Below are positions 53,596 through 61,956 of a stretch of DNA of 64,000 nucleotides, piece by piece. How positions within the stretch are numbered: the first letter of the stretch is position 1; every line of letters starts with the position of its first letter. Source of the stretch: Schaalia sp. 19OD2882 (GTDB taxonomy: Bacteria > Actinomycetota > Actinomycetes > Actinomycetales > Actinomycetaceae); the NCBI RefSeq assembly GCF_018986735.1, contig NZ_CP065521.1:806001-870000 (forward strand). Direction: 5' to 3'. The notes under the pieces were generated by a model. That model did no database searches and was not told where the DNA came from. It saw nothing but the letters and a program-made list of their open reading frames with translations. The position numbers were made by a program, and so were the translations under genes.

Positions 53596-53844
53596 TCACT
53601 TTTCGGCGATCGCCAGTTGGAGTGCGAGAATCGCTTCTCCGACGACGTCTCTGCTGAGCAACCCCGGACCCAACGGGCCCGAGGCGGCCTGGCCGAAAGC
53701 CCGCGTCCTCCCCAAGGCCTCCTGCGCGCGCCTACGTGCGGTTGGATCGTTGTCGACCAGATCGATGCCCGGCTCGGCGCATTCGGCCACCCAAGCGGCC
53801 AAGTCCCTGCGTTGAGAGTCACTCAGTGTCTGCGGCGAGGTCAT
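53596..53844 (-). CDS. Small putative immunity-type protein
   Basis: An 82-residue protein whose first half (LAAWVAECAEPGIDLVDNDP, then ARRRAQEALGRTRAFG) resembles the start of a group of proteins annotated as putative immunity proteins, normally about twice as long. It may be a truncated member. It lies next to the toxin/immunity genes at 54079-55202 on the same strand, which fits a decaying polymorphic-toxin locus. The family assignment is from memory of the motif and is weak. Confidence 0.5.
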   Translation of the reverse strand: MTSPQTLSDSQRRDLAAWVAECAEPGIDLVDNDPTARRRAQEALGRTRAFGQAASGPLGPGLLSRDVVGEAILALQLAIAEK

Positions 53845-54078
53845 GGCCCCTCACCGCCGCTCTTTGGGCCCAGCAGTGATGCCGCCGTGCGCCTCAACAG
53901 GTCGGTCGGCAGGTCCGCCAGATGGACAAGCTGGTCGACGAGGTCGCCCGCGGGCGCGCCATGGACAAGATCCTGCGCGGGTGAGACAGGCCCGCACCCC
54001 TACGACACACCGGATTCTGCCCGGAGAACCCGAATCCTCCCGGGAGCGCGGCCGCGCGCGAGCGCACCGTCACACACG

Positions 54079-54765
54079 TCACTGCGCGAGCAGCGGGACG
54101 CTGTCCAGCCCGTTCAACCTGTAGACCTCCGACATCTGCTCGAGCACACGCTGGGCAGGCCACTCCACAGGGACCGACACCAGAGTGCCCTTCCCCACAT
54201 TTTCGAGGACCACCCCATCGGGAACCTGCTGCACGCGGCCGACGCTCTCGTTGACCCACACGCGGTAGGCGATCGGTAGCTGCCATCCCTCGCCAGGCGC
54301 CACGCGCAGAAGATCCCTCTCCTGGGCGGCCACGAATGCGGGGTCGAAGGCGGTGATGGCAGCCCTGGTCGCCGCATCCCAGGTCACGGGCGCCGAAACG
54401 TCGGACTTCGTTCCGAAGGCGTGGGTCATCCCGGGAGATGCCACAGCGGGCGACAGCTGTGCCTGTCCGGCAAAGACGTTGAGGAGCGACTCCACCGGGC
54501 TGTGCACGCTCCGCATCCACACTCCGTGGCCCCCCGCTGGATTCGAGTCACGGGTTTCGCCGGTCTCGACGCCTTGGCGAACCAGAGCGGTCAAACTGGC
54601 GATCGAGCCGTCCCAGGCGCCATCGAGGGAGGCCCACCTGCCCCCGCCCATCCTGGTCGAGAAGTCGGCGATGTAGGCCTCTGTCATCTGGGCAATGCGC
54701 TTCGGCGTTTCGCCGGTTCTCGTCCATGCGCAGCGAACGGAGAATCGGGTCAGGTCCCAGGTCAT
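54079..54765 (-). CDS. Imm52-like immunity protein
   Basis: A 228-residue soluble protein starting MTWDLTRFSVRCAWTRTGET. The ATG overlaps the stop of the toxin-domain gene upstream (ATGA), the usual coupling between toxin and immunity. Imm52 is the family most often paired with Tox-REase-5, and the N-terminal pattern (beta strand, aromatic W, then a helix with AQMTEAYIADF) is compatible. The assignment leans on the partner. It would neutralise the nuclease in the cytoplasm. Confidence 0.6.
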   Translation of the reverse strand: MTWDLTRFSVRCAWTRTGETPKRIAQMTEAYIADFSTRMGGGRWASLDGAWDGSIASLTALVRQGVETGETRDSNPAGGHGVWMRSVHSPVESLLNVFAGQAQLSPAVASPGMTHAFGTKSDVSAPVTWDAATRAAITAFDPAFVAAQERDLLRVAPGEGWQLPIAYRVWVNESVGRVQQVPDGVVLENVGKGTLVSVPVEWPAQRVLEQMSEVYRLNGLDSVPLLAQ

Positions 54766-55202
54766 CGGTCGGCCTCCAAGATCGATCGGGTGTGGATGAC
54801 GACGATGCGTTTCATCCCGTGGGCATTGAGCAGATCGCGGATGGCTTGAGCGCCCGCGGGGGTGGACACATGCCATTCGATGACCGCGCCTCTGGCATCG
54901 GCAGCGATCAGTTGGGCGCGGGCCTGGTCGACGAGCATCATCCGGGTGAACAGGGACTTCAGGGCGAAAGGGTCGTCGAACAGGTGTGTGAAGCCGTACT
55001 TGGCATCCAGGTAGACCAAAGGCGTGGAGGTTCCTGGCCGTTCCACGGCGCCATCGAAGTAGACGTCCCCGACAGGACCTCGCACACGGTACTTGATCTC
55101 GTTGTCGCAAGCGTCGTAGTGGATTCCGGTGATCTGCTGCTGGTAGGCAGCGGCCGGGTCGACCGGTGGTCTTGTGTTTGGACTCGGGATGCCGTACTTC
55201 AT
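54762..55202 (-). CDS. Tox-REase-5 polymorphic toxin domain, orphan
   Basis: A 146-residue protein made almost wholly of a restriction-endonuclease-fold toxin. It has YQQQITGIHY, then VYFDGAV, VYLDAKYGF (the D-x-K nuclease core) and VIEWHVSTPAGAQAI with IVVIHT at the end. This order is characteristic of Tox-REase-5. Normally this domain is the C-terminal tip of a large secreted protein. Here it has its own ATG and no delivery domain, so it is a displaced or silent cassette. The start overlaps the upstream 76-codon frame (ATGA) and the stop overlaps the immunity gene (ATGA). Confidence 0.75.
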   Translation of the reverse strand: MKYGIPSPNTRPPVDPAAAYQQQITGIHYDACDNEIKYRVRGPVGDVYFDGAVERPGTSTPLVYLDAKYGFTHLFDDPFALKSLFTRMMLVDQARAQLIAADARGAVIEWHVSTPAGAQAIRDLLNAHGMKRIVVIHTRSILEADR

Positions 55203-55429
55203 GGGTGGATGTCCTTCCTGAGGTCTCGCGCCGGGTCGATCTCCACGTGGGGAGGTACCGCGATGCCCAGTCGCGCTGCTTCGTGCCCGTCCGAGCAGAT
55301 CTCTTCGATGGTACGAGTGCGTGACCACCTCTGGGCCTCCGACGCTTGTCGTGGAGGGCTACCCCGTCCTCGTGAGGGAAGCGGAGGAAGCCGGTCCGTC
55401 CCCTGAGACCACTTCGGCATCCGCGCCAC
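55199..55429 (-). CDS. Hypothetical short protein coupled to the toxin domain
   Basis: A 76-codon frame. The second half, RTIEEICSDGHEAARLGIAV to ARDLRKDIHP, looks protein-like, while the first half is low-complexity. Its stop overlaps the toxin ATG. It could be the residue of the toxin's carrier protein or a separate small gene. The true start is unclear. Confidence 0.4.
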   Translation of the reverse strand: MARMPKWSQGTDRLPPLPSRGRGSPPRQASEAQRWSRTRTIEEICSDGHEAARLGIAVPPHVEIDPARDLRKDIHP

Positions 55430-55476
55430 TGTGGTCGCAGGATTGCACGTGGAATCAGCTGAACTCAGGAGGAATG

Positions 55477-56448
55477 ATGATCAGGGTGGCGATCAACGGG
55501 TACGGAAACCTCGGCCGCGGAGTGGAGCAGGCCGTCTCGAAGTGTGAGGACGTGGAAGTGGCCGTCGTCTTCACCAGGCGCGACCCCGCCGGCATCACCA
55601 CCAAGGGCGCACCCGTCGCACACGTGGACGAGATGGCGGCGTGGGCGGACAAGGTCGACGTGTGCGTGAACTGCGGAGGCTCGGCCACCGACCTGGAGAC
55701 CCAGGGCCCGCAGACGACCGCCATCTTCAACACCGTCGACTCCTTCGACACCCACGCGCGCATCCCCGAGCACTTCGCCGCCGTCGACGCTGCCGCAAAG
55801 GACGCGGGACACCTGGCGCTGATCTCCACCGGCTGGGATCCGGGCCTGTTCTCCATGCTGCGCGTCCTCGGTGACGCGGTGCTGCCCGACGGGACCTCCA
55901 CCACCTTCTGGGGGCCGGGCGTCTCGCAGGGGCACTCCGACGCGATCCGCCGGATCGAGGGCGTCATCGACGCCCGCCAGTACACGCTGCCCGTCCCGGC
56001 CACCGTCGAGGCCGTCAAGAACGGGGACGAGGTCGAATTGACCACCCGCTCGATGCACACCCGCGACTGCTACGTCCTGGCCGAAGAAGGGGCGGACGTG
56101 GAGCGCATCGAGCGTGAGATCACGCAGATGCCGAACTACTTCGCCGACCACGACACGATGGTCACCTTCGTCACCGCCGAGGAAATGGCGCGCGACCACG
56201 CGGGCATTCCGCACGGCGGAACAGTCATCCGCCGCGGCGTCACCTCCGAGGGCGTGGCCGCCAACGTGACCTTCGAACTGCAGCTGGGTTCCAACCCCGA
56301 GTTCACGGGCTCCGTGCTGGTGGCCTTCGCTCGCGCAGTGGCCCGCATGGCCGCACGCGGCCAGGTCGGAGCCCGCACCGTCTTCGACGTGACCTTGGCG
56401 GACCTGTCCGCAAAGGAGCCGCAGGAGCTTCGCGCCCACTGGCTGTGA
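55477..56448 (+). CDS. ddh: meso-Diaminopimelate D-dehydrogenase
   Basis: A 323-residue NADP-dependent dehydrogenase. It opens IRVAINGYGNLGRGVE and has VVFTRRDPAG, NCGGSATDL, STGWDPGLFSMLRVLGDAVL and WGPGVSQGHSDAIRRIEGV, all hallmarks of DAP dehydrogenase. It makes meso-DAP from tetrahydrodipicolinate in one step, feeding lysine and, where used, peptidoglycan. I use the second of two adjacent ATGs (55477) because AGGAGG at 55467-55472 is too close to the first. It is divergent from the toxin locus, with an intrinsic terminator behind it. Confidence 0.93.
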   Translation: MIRVAINGYGNLGRGVEQAVSKCEDVEVAVVFTRRDPAGITTKGAPVAHVDEMAAWADKVDVCVNCGGSATDLETQGPQTTAIFNTVDSFDTHARIPEHFAAVDAAAKDAGHLALISTGWDPGLFSMLRVLGDAVLPDGTSTTFWGPGVSQGHSDAIRRIEGVIDARQYTLPVPATVEAVKNGDEVELTTRSMHTRDCYVLAEEGADVERIEREITQMPNYFADHDTMVTFVTAEEMARDHAGIPHGGTVIRRGVTSEGVAANVTFELQLGSNPEFTGSVLVAFARAVARMAARGQVGARTVFDVTLADLSAKEPQELRAHWL

Positions 56449-56458
56449 ACCACGTAGT

Positions 56459-56496
56459 GGCGGCGCCCGGCGGGAGATCTCCCGTCGGGCGCCGCC
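56459..56496. terminator. Bidirectional terminator between ddh and the GDPD pseudogene
   Basis: A near-perfect 38-base palindrome with 18-bp arms and one mismatch, centred on GGGAGATCTCCC, lies between two convergent genes. Confidence 0.8.
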
Positions 56497-56535
56497 GTCC
56501 TCGTCCCAAGTTCCTTCGCCAGGCCCAGGAACCAC

Positions 56536-57738
56536 CTACTTGGCCGGGTAGGGCTTGGGCAGGTCCATGCCGCGCTGCGCCATCACCTCACGCAGCCTGG
56601 TCGGGTGGTCGGAGATGATGCCGTCCGCACCGGCTTCGATCTGCGCCGCCATGGTTTCGGGGTCGTTGATGGTCCACGGGACCACCTTCATTCCCGCCGC
56701 ATGCGCGCGCTCGCACAGTTTCTTGTCGGCGATCAGGCGGAAGCCCTCGTCCTTTGCCTTCTGGCCGTAGGGCACTGAGTAGCCGGGCGAGAGCACGGAG
56801 ACATTGAGTTGGCGTGCGGCTTTGACGATGTCGCCGCCCACTGCGTCGAAGTCGATGTCACCCGTCCACTGCGAGCCGGACAGTCATGTGGTTTCGTCCC
56901 ACAGGAGCACCAGCGGAATGTTCGGATTCTTCGCGTGCACCAAGGGCAGGGAACGCCAGTCGAAGGATTGGATCATCACCTTGTCGGTGACGCCCGCCTT
57001 GTCAATGACCGGCAGGATCGCGTCGACGAACTCCTGCGGGGTGGCCGACTTCGAGCGCTCGATGGCCTCCAGTTTGGTCTCGATGTTGTAGTGCACATCC
57101 GCCCCACGCCTCTTCGTCAACTCGAAGACGTCGGCCAGTTGCAGCATCTTGTTGCCAGCCACCTGTTCGGCGTCGGGGAACTTTTCGAGCCCGCCGGAGC
57201 AGTCCAGGGTCTGCAGCTGGGCCCAAGTGAGGTCGTGGACCAGTTTGCCCACGTAGGGGAACTGCGGGTCACCCTCGGTTGCGGCTTGAGTGTCCTTGCA
57301 CTTTTCTGGCAGGACCACCGGGTCGTGCCAGACGACCGGTGTGCCGTCCTTGGCAAGGACGATGTCGAACTCCAGGGTGGTCACCCCCAGGTCGAGGGAC
57401 TTCTCGAAGGCCCGCATGGATTCTTCGGTGGTTTCACCGCGACCTCCCCGGTGGGATTCCAGGTCGAATGAGGCGGGAGGGTTTGCCGCCGCGGGGCCCA
57501 CGGCGGAGCCGGCGGCCCTGTCCGAGCCCTGGCTGAGCGTGCCCGGGCCGGCTTGGGAGATCGTGGCGCCCGATGCGACGAACAAGCCTGTGCCGATGGA
57601 GCCGCCGATGGCGATCATCGTCAGGTGACGGCCGACCAGTGACCGGCGGAGCTTTCGCGACTCGGCGTCGCTGTGCCCGTCGGCGGGGGTGGACGTCGAG
57701 GCGGGATCCATCGGGGTGGCGGAGGGCTGCTGGGACAT
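56536..57738 (-). pseudogene. Amino-acid-permease/GDPD chimera with in-frame UGA
   Basis: The frame starts at ATG 57738 (AGGAGG upstream) with an amino-acid permease N-terminus: LRRSLVGRHLTMIAIGGSIG then TGLFVASGATISQAGPG. It then passes without a break into a secreted-protein linker and a glycerophosphodiester phosphodiesterase domain (SHRGGRGETTEESMRAFEKS, VVWHDPVVLP). A TGA at 56884-56886 interrupts it after LLWDETT. The same frame continues to 56536 with GGDIVKAARQLNVSVLSPGY and VPWTINDPETM, the rest of the GDPD. Trp (TGG) is the expected residue at the stop. The fusion looks like the result of a deletion joining two genes. Confidence 0.8.
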
Positions 57739-57903
57739 GAAGGGCGTCCTCCTGTGGTGCGGCCGGCGGTCGGGTGACGTGGTCACGCTAGACCCTGTGC
57801 GGACGAGGGCGCCCCCGGCGTCCAACGGCTGGGCCGCCGACCTGCGGGGGCGAAGGACGTGTGCGCCGACGCGCTGGTGAGGGCCTGAGGGGCGGAGCTG
57901 GCC

Positions 57904-57909
57904 TACTCT
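57904..57909 (+). promoter_or_regulatory. -10 box of the sulfurtransferase gene, probably leaderless
   Basis: TACTCT ends 6 bases before the ATG at 57916, with no Shine-Dalgarno sequence between them. Confidence 0.5.
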
Positions 57910-57915
57910 GCTCAC

Positions 57916-58779
57916 ATGGACACAGCCTCGCCCTCGCCCCTTGTCGACGCCGTCGAATTGAGCGCCCTGCTTGCCGGGGATCCCGGAAGCCGCCCCGTCG
58001 TCCTTGACGTGCGTTACCCGGGTCCCGGCTCTCCCGTCGACGGCCATGCCCAGTACCTGCAGGGGCATGTGCCGGGTGCCGCCTACCTGGACATGGACAC
58101 CGCCCTTGCCGCCCCCCACGTTCCGGGCGTGACCGGCCGTCACCCCCTGCCCGAGGTGGAGGTCCTGCAGGCGGCCCTGCGTGCGGCCGGCGTCAGCGCA
58201 GGACGCCCCGTCGTCGTCTACGACGACTGGAAGTCGATCGCCGCTGCACGTGCGTGGTGGCTGCTCCTGTGGGCCGGGCACGAGGACGTGCGGGTCCTGG
58301 ACGGAGGCTGGCGCGCATGGCGGGCCGGTGGAGGAGCCGTCGAAGGTGGAGAGGTCGTGCCGGTGCCAGGCGATGTCACGGTGCGACCCGGTGGGCGCCG
58401 CGTGGTCGAGGCCCAGGGCGCCGCGCGCATCGCCGAGACCGGTGTCCTGCTGGACGCGCGTCCGGCGAATCGTTTCCGTGGAGAGGACGAGACCATCGAC
58501 CCCGTGGCCGGCCACATTCCCGGCGCGCGCTCACTGCCGGCCCTGGAGTTGGTGGACGAGACCGGGCGCTTCCTTCCTGCCGCGGAGCTGGCCGCCAAGT
58601 TCGAGGCCGTCGGGGCGGCTCCGGGGGTCGAGGTCGGCCTGTACTGCGGATCCGGAATCCAGGCCTGTCATGCGGCTCTGGCGGGCGCTGCGAGCGGAAT
58701 CCTTGCCGACCCCGTCTTGTATGCCAGTTCGTGGAGTGGATGGGTCACGGACGCAGATCGGCCAGTCGCGCTCGGCTGA
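57916..58779 (+). CDS. Thiosulfate/3-mercaptopyruvate sulfurtransferase
   Basis: A 287-residue protein with two rhodanese domains. The first has VLDVRYPGPG and VVVYDDWKSIAAARAWWLL (inactive). The second has LLDARPANRFRGE and the active-site loop YCGSGIQAC with the catalytic Cys in CGSG. The CGSG loop fits mercaptopyruvate sulfurtransferases (SseA). It moves a sulfane sulfur to cyanide or thiols. Single gene. Confidence 0.9.
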   Translation: MDTASPSPLVDAVELSALLAGDPGSRPVVLDVRYPGPGSPVDGHAQYLQGHVPGAAYLDMDTALAAPHVPGVTGRHPLPEVEVLQAALRAAGVSAGRPVVVYDDWKSIAAARAWWLLLWAGHEDVRVLDGGWRAWRAGGGAVEGGEVVPVPGDVTVRPGGRRVVEAQGAARIAETGVLLDARPANRFRGEDETIDPVAGHIPGARSLPALELVDETGRFLPAAELAAKFEAVGAAPGVEVGLYCGSGIQACHAALAGAASGILADPVLYASSWSGWVTDADRPVALG

Positions 58780-58936
58780 GCCGCGGAATCACGCGGAAAA
58801 GTCCGGCTAGCACGTGGGGACCTCCAAGTCAACGAAAATCTGCATTCCCCATCAAGAGTTGTTGGAGTGGCAGACTTTCCCTAAATTTGGAGCCATGGGT
58901 GCGGCCCCGCGCCCTCCGATGAAAGGACCATCGAAG

Positions 58937-59071
58937 ATGAAGAACGTGACGACGAAGATTCTCGCGCTCGCCGTGGCCGGCGGCCTCGCCTTCTCACTGA
59001 GCGCCTGTGGAAACACTGGTGGCGGCTCGACCCAGTCCGGCTCGACCAGCACCACGCAGTCCGGCAGCTGA
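58937..59071 (+). CDS. Very small lipoprotein (44 residues)
   Basis: A complete 44-residue lipoprotein. The lysine-bearing signal peptide ends in the lipobox LSAC, and the mature part is only about 21 residues of Gly/Ser/Thr/Gln (CGNTGGGSTQSGS then TSTTQSGS). GAAAGG 11 bases upstream and the proper signal support translation. It could be a lipid-anchored peptide, a signalling-peptide precursor or the truncated head of a longer lipoprotein. No further domain follows. Confidence 0.65.
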   Translation: MKNVTTKILALAVAGGLAFSLSACGNTGGGSTQSGSTSTTQSGS

Positions 59072-59088
59072 CCCGACCTTCTGCGCAA

Positions 59089-59133
59089 GGATCCCTCGGT
59101 ACGTTCGCTCGTCGAGCGGGTACCGGGGGATCC
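59089..59133. terminator. Long hairpin after the small lipoprotein gene
   Basis: A 14-bp stem with one G-U pair (59089-59102 with 59120-59133) encloses a second dyad, CGCTCG/CGAGCG, so almost all 45 bases can pair. It lies between convergent genes. Confidence 0.7.
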
Positions 59134-59143
59134 GTGCATTCGC

Positions 59144-59179
59144 TGAGATTCGTCCGTCAACCCGTGAGATTCGTCCGTC
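59144..59179. repeat. Direct repeat TGAGATTCGTCCGTC x2
   Basis: Two identical 15-base copies (59144-59158 and 59165-59179) start 21 bases apart, two helix turns. They lie in the gap between the small lipoprotein gene and the serine hydrolase, just after the long hairpin. This may be a duplication or a pair of binding sites. Confidence 0.75.
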
Positions 59180-59215
59180 GGGGGGGCGGGCCGCACGGGG
59201 CGGCCCACCCCGTGC

Positions 59216-61282
59216 TCACATCCGAGGGACGAGGGCGAAGAGGTTGTGGTGCCAGCACAGGAAGAGCGTGGCCGCCGTCCCGGCCGCCACGAACAGGGCC
59301 CAGAGTGCGGCGCCCCACCGGCGACGGCCCACGGCCGTCACCAAGCGAGCAAGTGCCGCCACTCCGCCCAGGGCCACCAACGCCAAGCCGGCCTGCACGA
59401 CCCTGAAACTCACGATCTCGGGCTTCAAAGCTGCCGTTGACAAGGCGCTGAAGACGGCCAAGGCGATGAAGGCAAGCAATGTGCCCAGCCCGACCAGTAC
59501 CATCGCGCGGCGGCTCCACCTCTCCAGGCCGCCCTCGTCGACAATGGGCGAGTCGGGTGCGAACTTGAGCAGATGGCGACGGTGGCGGGCACCCACGACG
59601 AAGACCAGCAAAGTGCCCAGGGCTGCGGGCAGCGCCAGTGCCAGCACCAGCCACAAGAAGGTGCTGGAGTCCAAGAACTCCTGGCGCCTCAGCTCATGGG
59701 CGGGCACGTGCAGGATCGTCGTTCCGTCGGTGACGAAGGTGGCGCCGATCGGGCCACTGCCCTTTCCGTCGACCGCCTGCCACACGCCGTCACGGACCAT
59801 GCGCCACCGGGCGGGTGAACCGGTCAGGGACACCGTGTCGTCCTCGTTGGCCACCACGGTGACCTCCGACAGGGGAATCGATGTGCGCATGATCCCGCTG
59901 TACTGGATTCGTGAGGACACATAGGTGCCGGCCAGGGCCCGGGCGGCCTCGTGGGCCCCCGCGGCTGCGTCGGGCACCTCGGGGCGCGCCGCCAGGTACC
60001 GCTCGACGAATTGCTGGACCAGGACGGGGCGCACATCGCCCTTGTTGCCCGAACCGAGCCCGTTCTGCATGACCACCAAGCCGGTGTCGTGCTCCGGGAA
60101 GACCCAGACCATGGCATGGGCCTGGGTGAGGTCGCCCTCGTGCCCGACCACACGCACGCCATTGGTCGTCGTCACGAAGAATTGCAGGCCCATTGTGTTG
60201 GGAGAGGTGGCGTACAAGGGGGCCTTCTGGGTGTCGATGGCCGGGGAGGTCATCTGATCCAAGGTCGCCTCGTCCAGGACGCCGTCGGGGCCGTGGCCAA
60301 GCAGGAAGTTCGCGAAGCGCGCCATGTCGGCGGCAGTGGCACTGCCGCCACCGGCGGGAGCCATGCCGATGCGTTCGAAAGGCTGTGCCCCGGTGGACTG
60401 GGCCGGGTCGGTGAAGCCCTGGGCCACCGAGCCGTCGATGTCGGTGGGGACGGGCTGGAGCATCGTCGAGTGCGTCATGCCCAGGGGGGCGAGGATCCGG
60501 TCGCGGACCGTGTCAGTCCACGGCTTGCCGCCAACCTTTTCGACGATCAGCCCCAGCAGGGTCACTCCGTAATTCGAGTATGCCGACACCGTGCCGGGTG
60601 CGTGCACCTGTGCCGGCTGGTCGCGCGCGACCTCTTCGAGAGAGGGCTGGGGCGCAGCCGGGTCCTTGACCAGGATCTGCCCCAAGTACTCCTCGAAGCC
60701 GGCCGTGTGGGTCATGAGGTCACGCACGGTCGGCTCGCCCATGGGCAGGTCCAGGGGGACGTCGATGTACTGGGTGATCCCGGCGTCCAGGTCGAGGCGT
60801 CCGTCCTTGACCAACTGCATGGCGGCGATCGCCGTGAAGAGTTTGGTGACCGAGCCCAGTCGGAACAGGGTGCGCTCCGGATCCACCGGTGTGCCCAGCG
60901 GGTCTCCCGCCGACCACTGGTCCGTCGCCCCGTAGCCCTTGGCCAGCAGTACCTTCCCTCCCTTGACGACAGCCACCGCCGCGCCCGGTCCATCCGTGGT
61001 GGACAGGATCGAGGGGATCAGGCCGTCCAGCCATGCCTCGGCATCTGCGGCGTCGAGGGCGTGGAGCCCACCGGCAGGTGCCACGGCCGACTGCGGGGCC
61101 GCAGGAACGGGCAGGGCGGACTGCGGATCGTCGGTACGCGGGTCGGCGGGAGAAGGAGCAGCCACGGACGGGCAGGCCAGGAGCAGTGCAAGCAGTACCG
61201 CCAGAACGAGGGCGGTCATGCGGATGGGTATCAGGACGCCTGGCAGGACGCGACTTGTGGCTGACTGGGGGTTGGGGCTCAC
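59216..61282 (-). CDS. Membrane-anchored serine hydrolase (beta-lactamase/PBP4 family)
   Basis: A 688-residue protein. A signal sequence (ALVLAVLLALLLACPSVAA) is followed by a class C beta-lactamase-like domain with the catalytic SVTK (in LFRLGSVTKLFT), the YSN motif (VSAYSNYGVTLLG) and GHEGD in place of the KTG triad. A C-terminal domain and three transmembrane helices follow (from FLWLVLALALPAALGTLLVF). It would act outside the membrane on peptides, esters or cell-wall peptides. The start is GTG at 61282 with AAGGAG upstream. Confidence 0.85.
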   Translation of the reverse strand: MSPNPQSATSRVLPGVLIPIRMTALVLAVLLALLLACPSVAAPSPADPRTDDPQSALPVPAAPQSAVAPAGGLHALDAADAEAWLDGLIPSILSTTDGPGAAVAVVKGGKVLLAKGYGATDQWSAGDPLGTPVDPERTLFRLGSVTKLFTAIAAMQLVKDGRLDLDAGITQYIDVPLDLPMGEPTVRDLMTHTAGFEEYLGQILVKDPAAPQPSLEEVARDQPAQVHAPGTVSAYSNYGVTLLGLIVEKVGGKPWTDTVRDRILAPLGMTHSTMLQPVPTDIDGSVAQGFTDPAQSTGAQPFERIGMAPAGGGSATAADMARFANFLLGHGPDGVLDEATLDQMTSPAIDTQKAPLYATSPNTMGLQFFVTTTNGVRVVGHEGDLTQAHAMVWVFPEHDTGLVVMQNGLGSGNKGDVRPVLVQQFVERYLAARPEVPDAAAGAHEAARALAGTYVSSRIQYSGIMRTSIPLSEVTVVANEDDTVSLTGSPARWRMVRDGVWQAVDGKGSGPIGATFVTDGTTILHVPAHELRRQEFLDSSTFLWLVLALALPAALGTLLVFVVGARHRRHLLKFAPDSPIVDEGGLERWSRRAMVLVGLGTLLAFIALAVFSALSTAALKPEIVSFRVVQAGLALVALGGVAALARLVTAVGRRRWGAALWALFVAAGTAATLFLCWHHNLFALVPRM

Positions 61283-61441
61283 AGGCACTCCTTCATCGGT
61301 GACATGCGTGTCGGAACGGAGACTCGCTTCAATGTTCCCAGCAGACGCGCGGAGGTGTCCACGGGGCCCTGGACGGTCGTTGCAAGGTGGTGAAACTCTT
61401 GGAATACTGACCGGATCACAAGTACAGGAAGTGAGACTGCC

Positions 61442-61864
61442 TTGTCGAATCCCCAGCAGGCGCGGCAACCGTTGACCCCCGAGCAGATCACCGCCATGCA
61501 ACAGGCCGGCGCTGCGCCCGCGCAGATCGCGGCCGCGCAGTCCCCGTACGGGTCTGTCAGCGGCGTGCAGTGCACCGCCCCGCAGGCCACCCACGCCACC
61601 GAGTACGCCCAACCCGGCGCGCCTGTGGCCCCGTGGGTGGCACACATGCCGCGTACCGGATGGTCGATGCTCGTCGTCGGCGTGCTGCTGGGCGTGTGGA
61701 ACATCGTCAACTCGATGTCACTGATCACCGGTGGCCTCCCCTTCCTTCAGGCCTACTTCCAGGTCGACCACTTCATGAATGCGCTCCAGGCCTACGGCTC
61801 GGTGATCCTGGTCCCCTTGGGCGCACTGGTCGCCATCGTCGGCTTGGTTCTCAACGGGCGGTGA
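61442..61864 (+). CDS. Small membrane protein with N-terminal Gln/Ala-rich tail
   Basis: A 140-residue protein of unknown family. The first 65 residues are hydrophilic (PLTPEQITAMQQAGAAPAQI), followed by two transmembrane helices (WSMLVVGVLLGVWNIVNSMS and GSVILVPLGALVAIVGLVLN). The start is TTG at 61442 with CAGGAAGTGAG upstream. It diverges from the serine hydrolase gene. Confidence 0.72.
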   Translation: MSNPQQARQPLTPEQITAMQQAGAAPAQIAAAQSPYGSVSGVQCTAPQATHATEYAQPGAPVAPWVAHMPRTGWSMLVVGVLLGVWNIVNSMSLITGGLPFLQAYFQVDHFMNALQAYGSVILVPLGALVAIVGLVLNGR

Positions 61865-61956
61865 CCGGACCACAGGTGTCGAGCGACACGACTTCTGGGA
61901 TGATGTCGCATGGGCCTCCACTGGTCCCCACAGCGATCCCGCACGGAAGGAATCCC

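Noticed and set aside
53880-53984. Short plus-strand frame ending MDKLVDEVARGRAMDKILRG
   Set aside because: It resembles the tail of a larger helical protein, but only about 34 codons are open and no start signal exists. Too short to support; perhaps a remnant.
55321-55476. Longer N-terminus for the diaminopimelate dehydrogenase
   Set aside because: The frame is open upstream, but the added residues precede the Rossmann strand, are unlike the family, and a perfect AGGAGG sits just before the later ATG.
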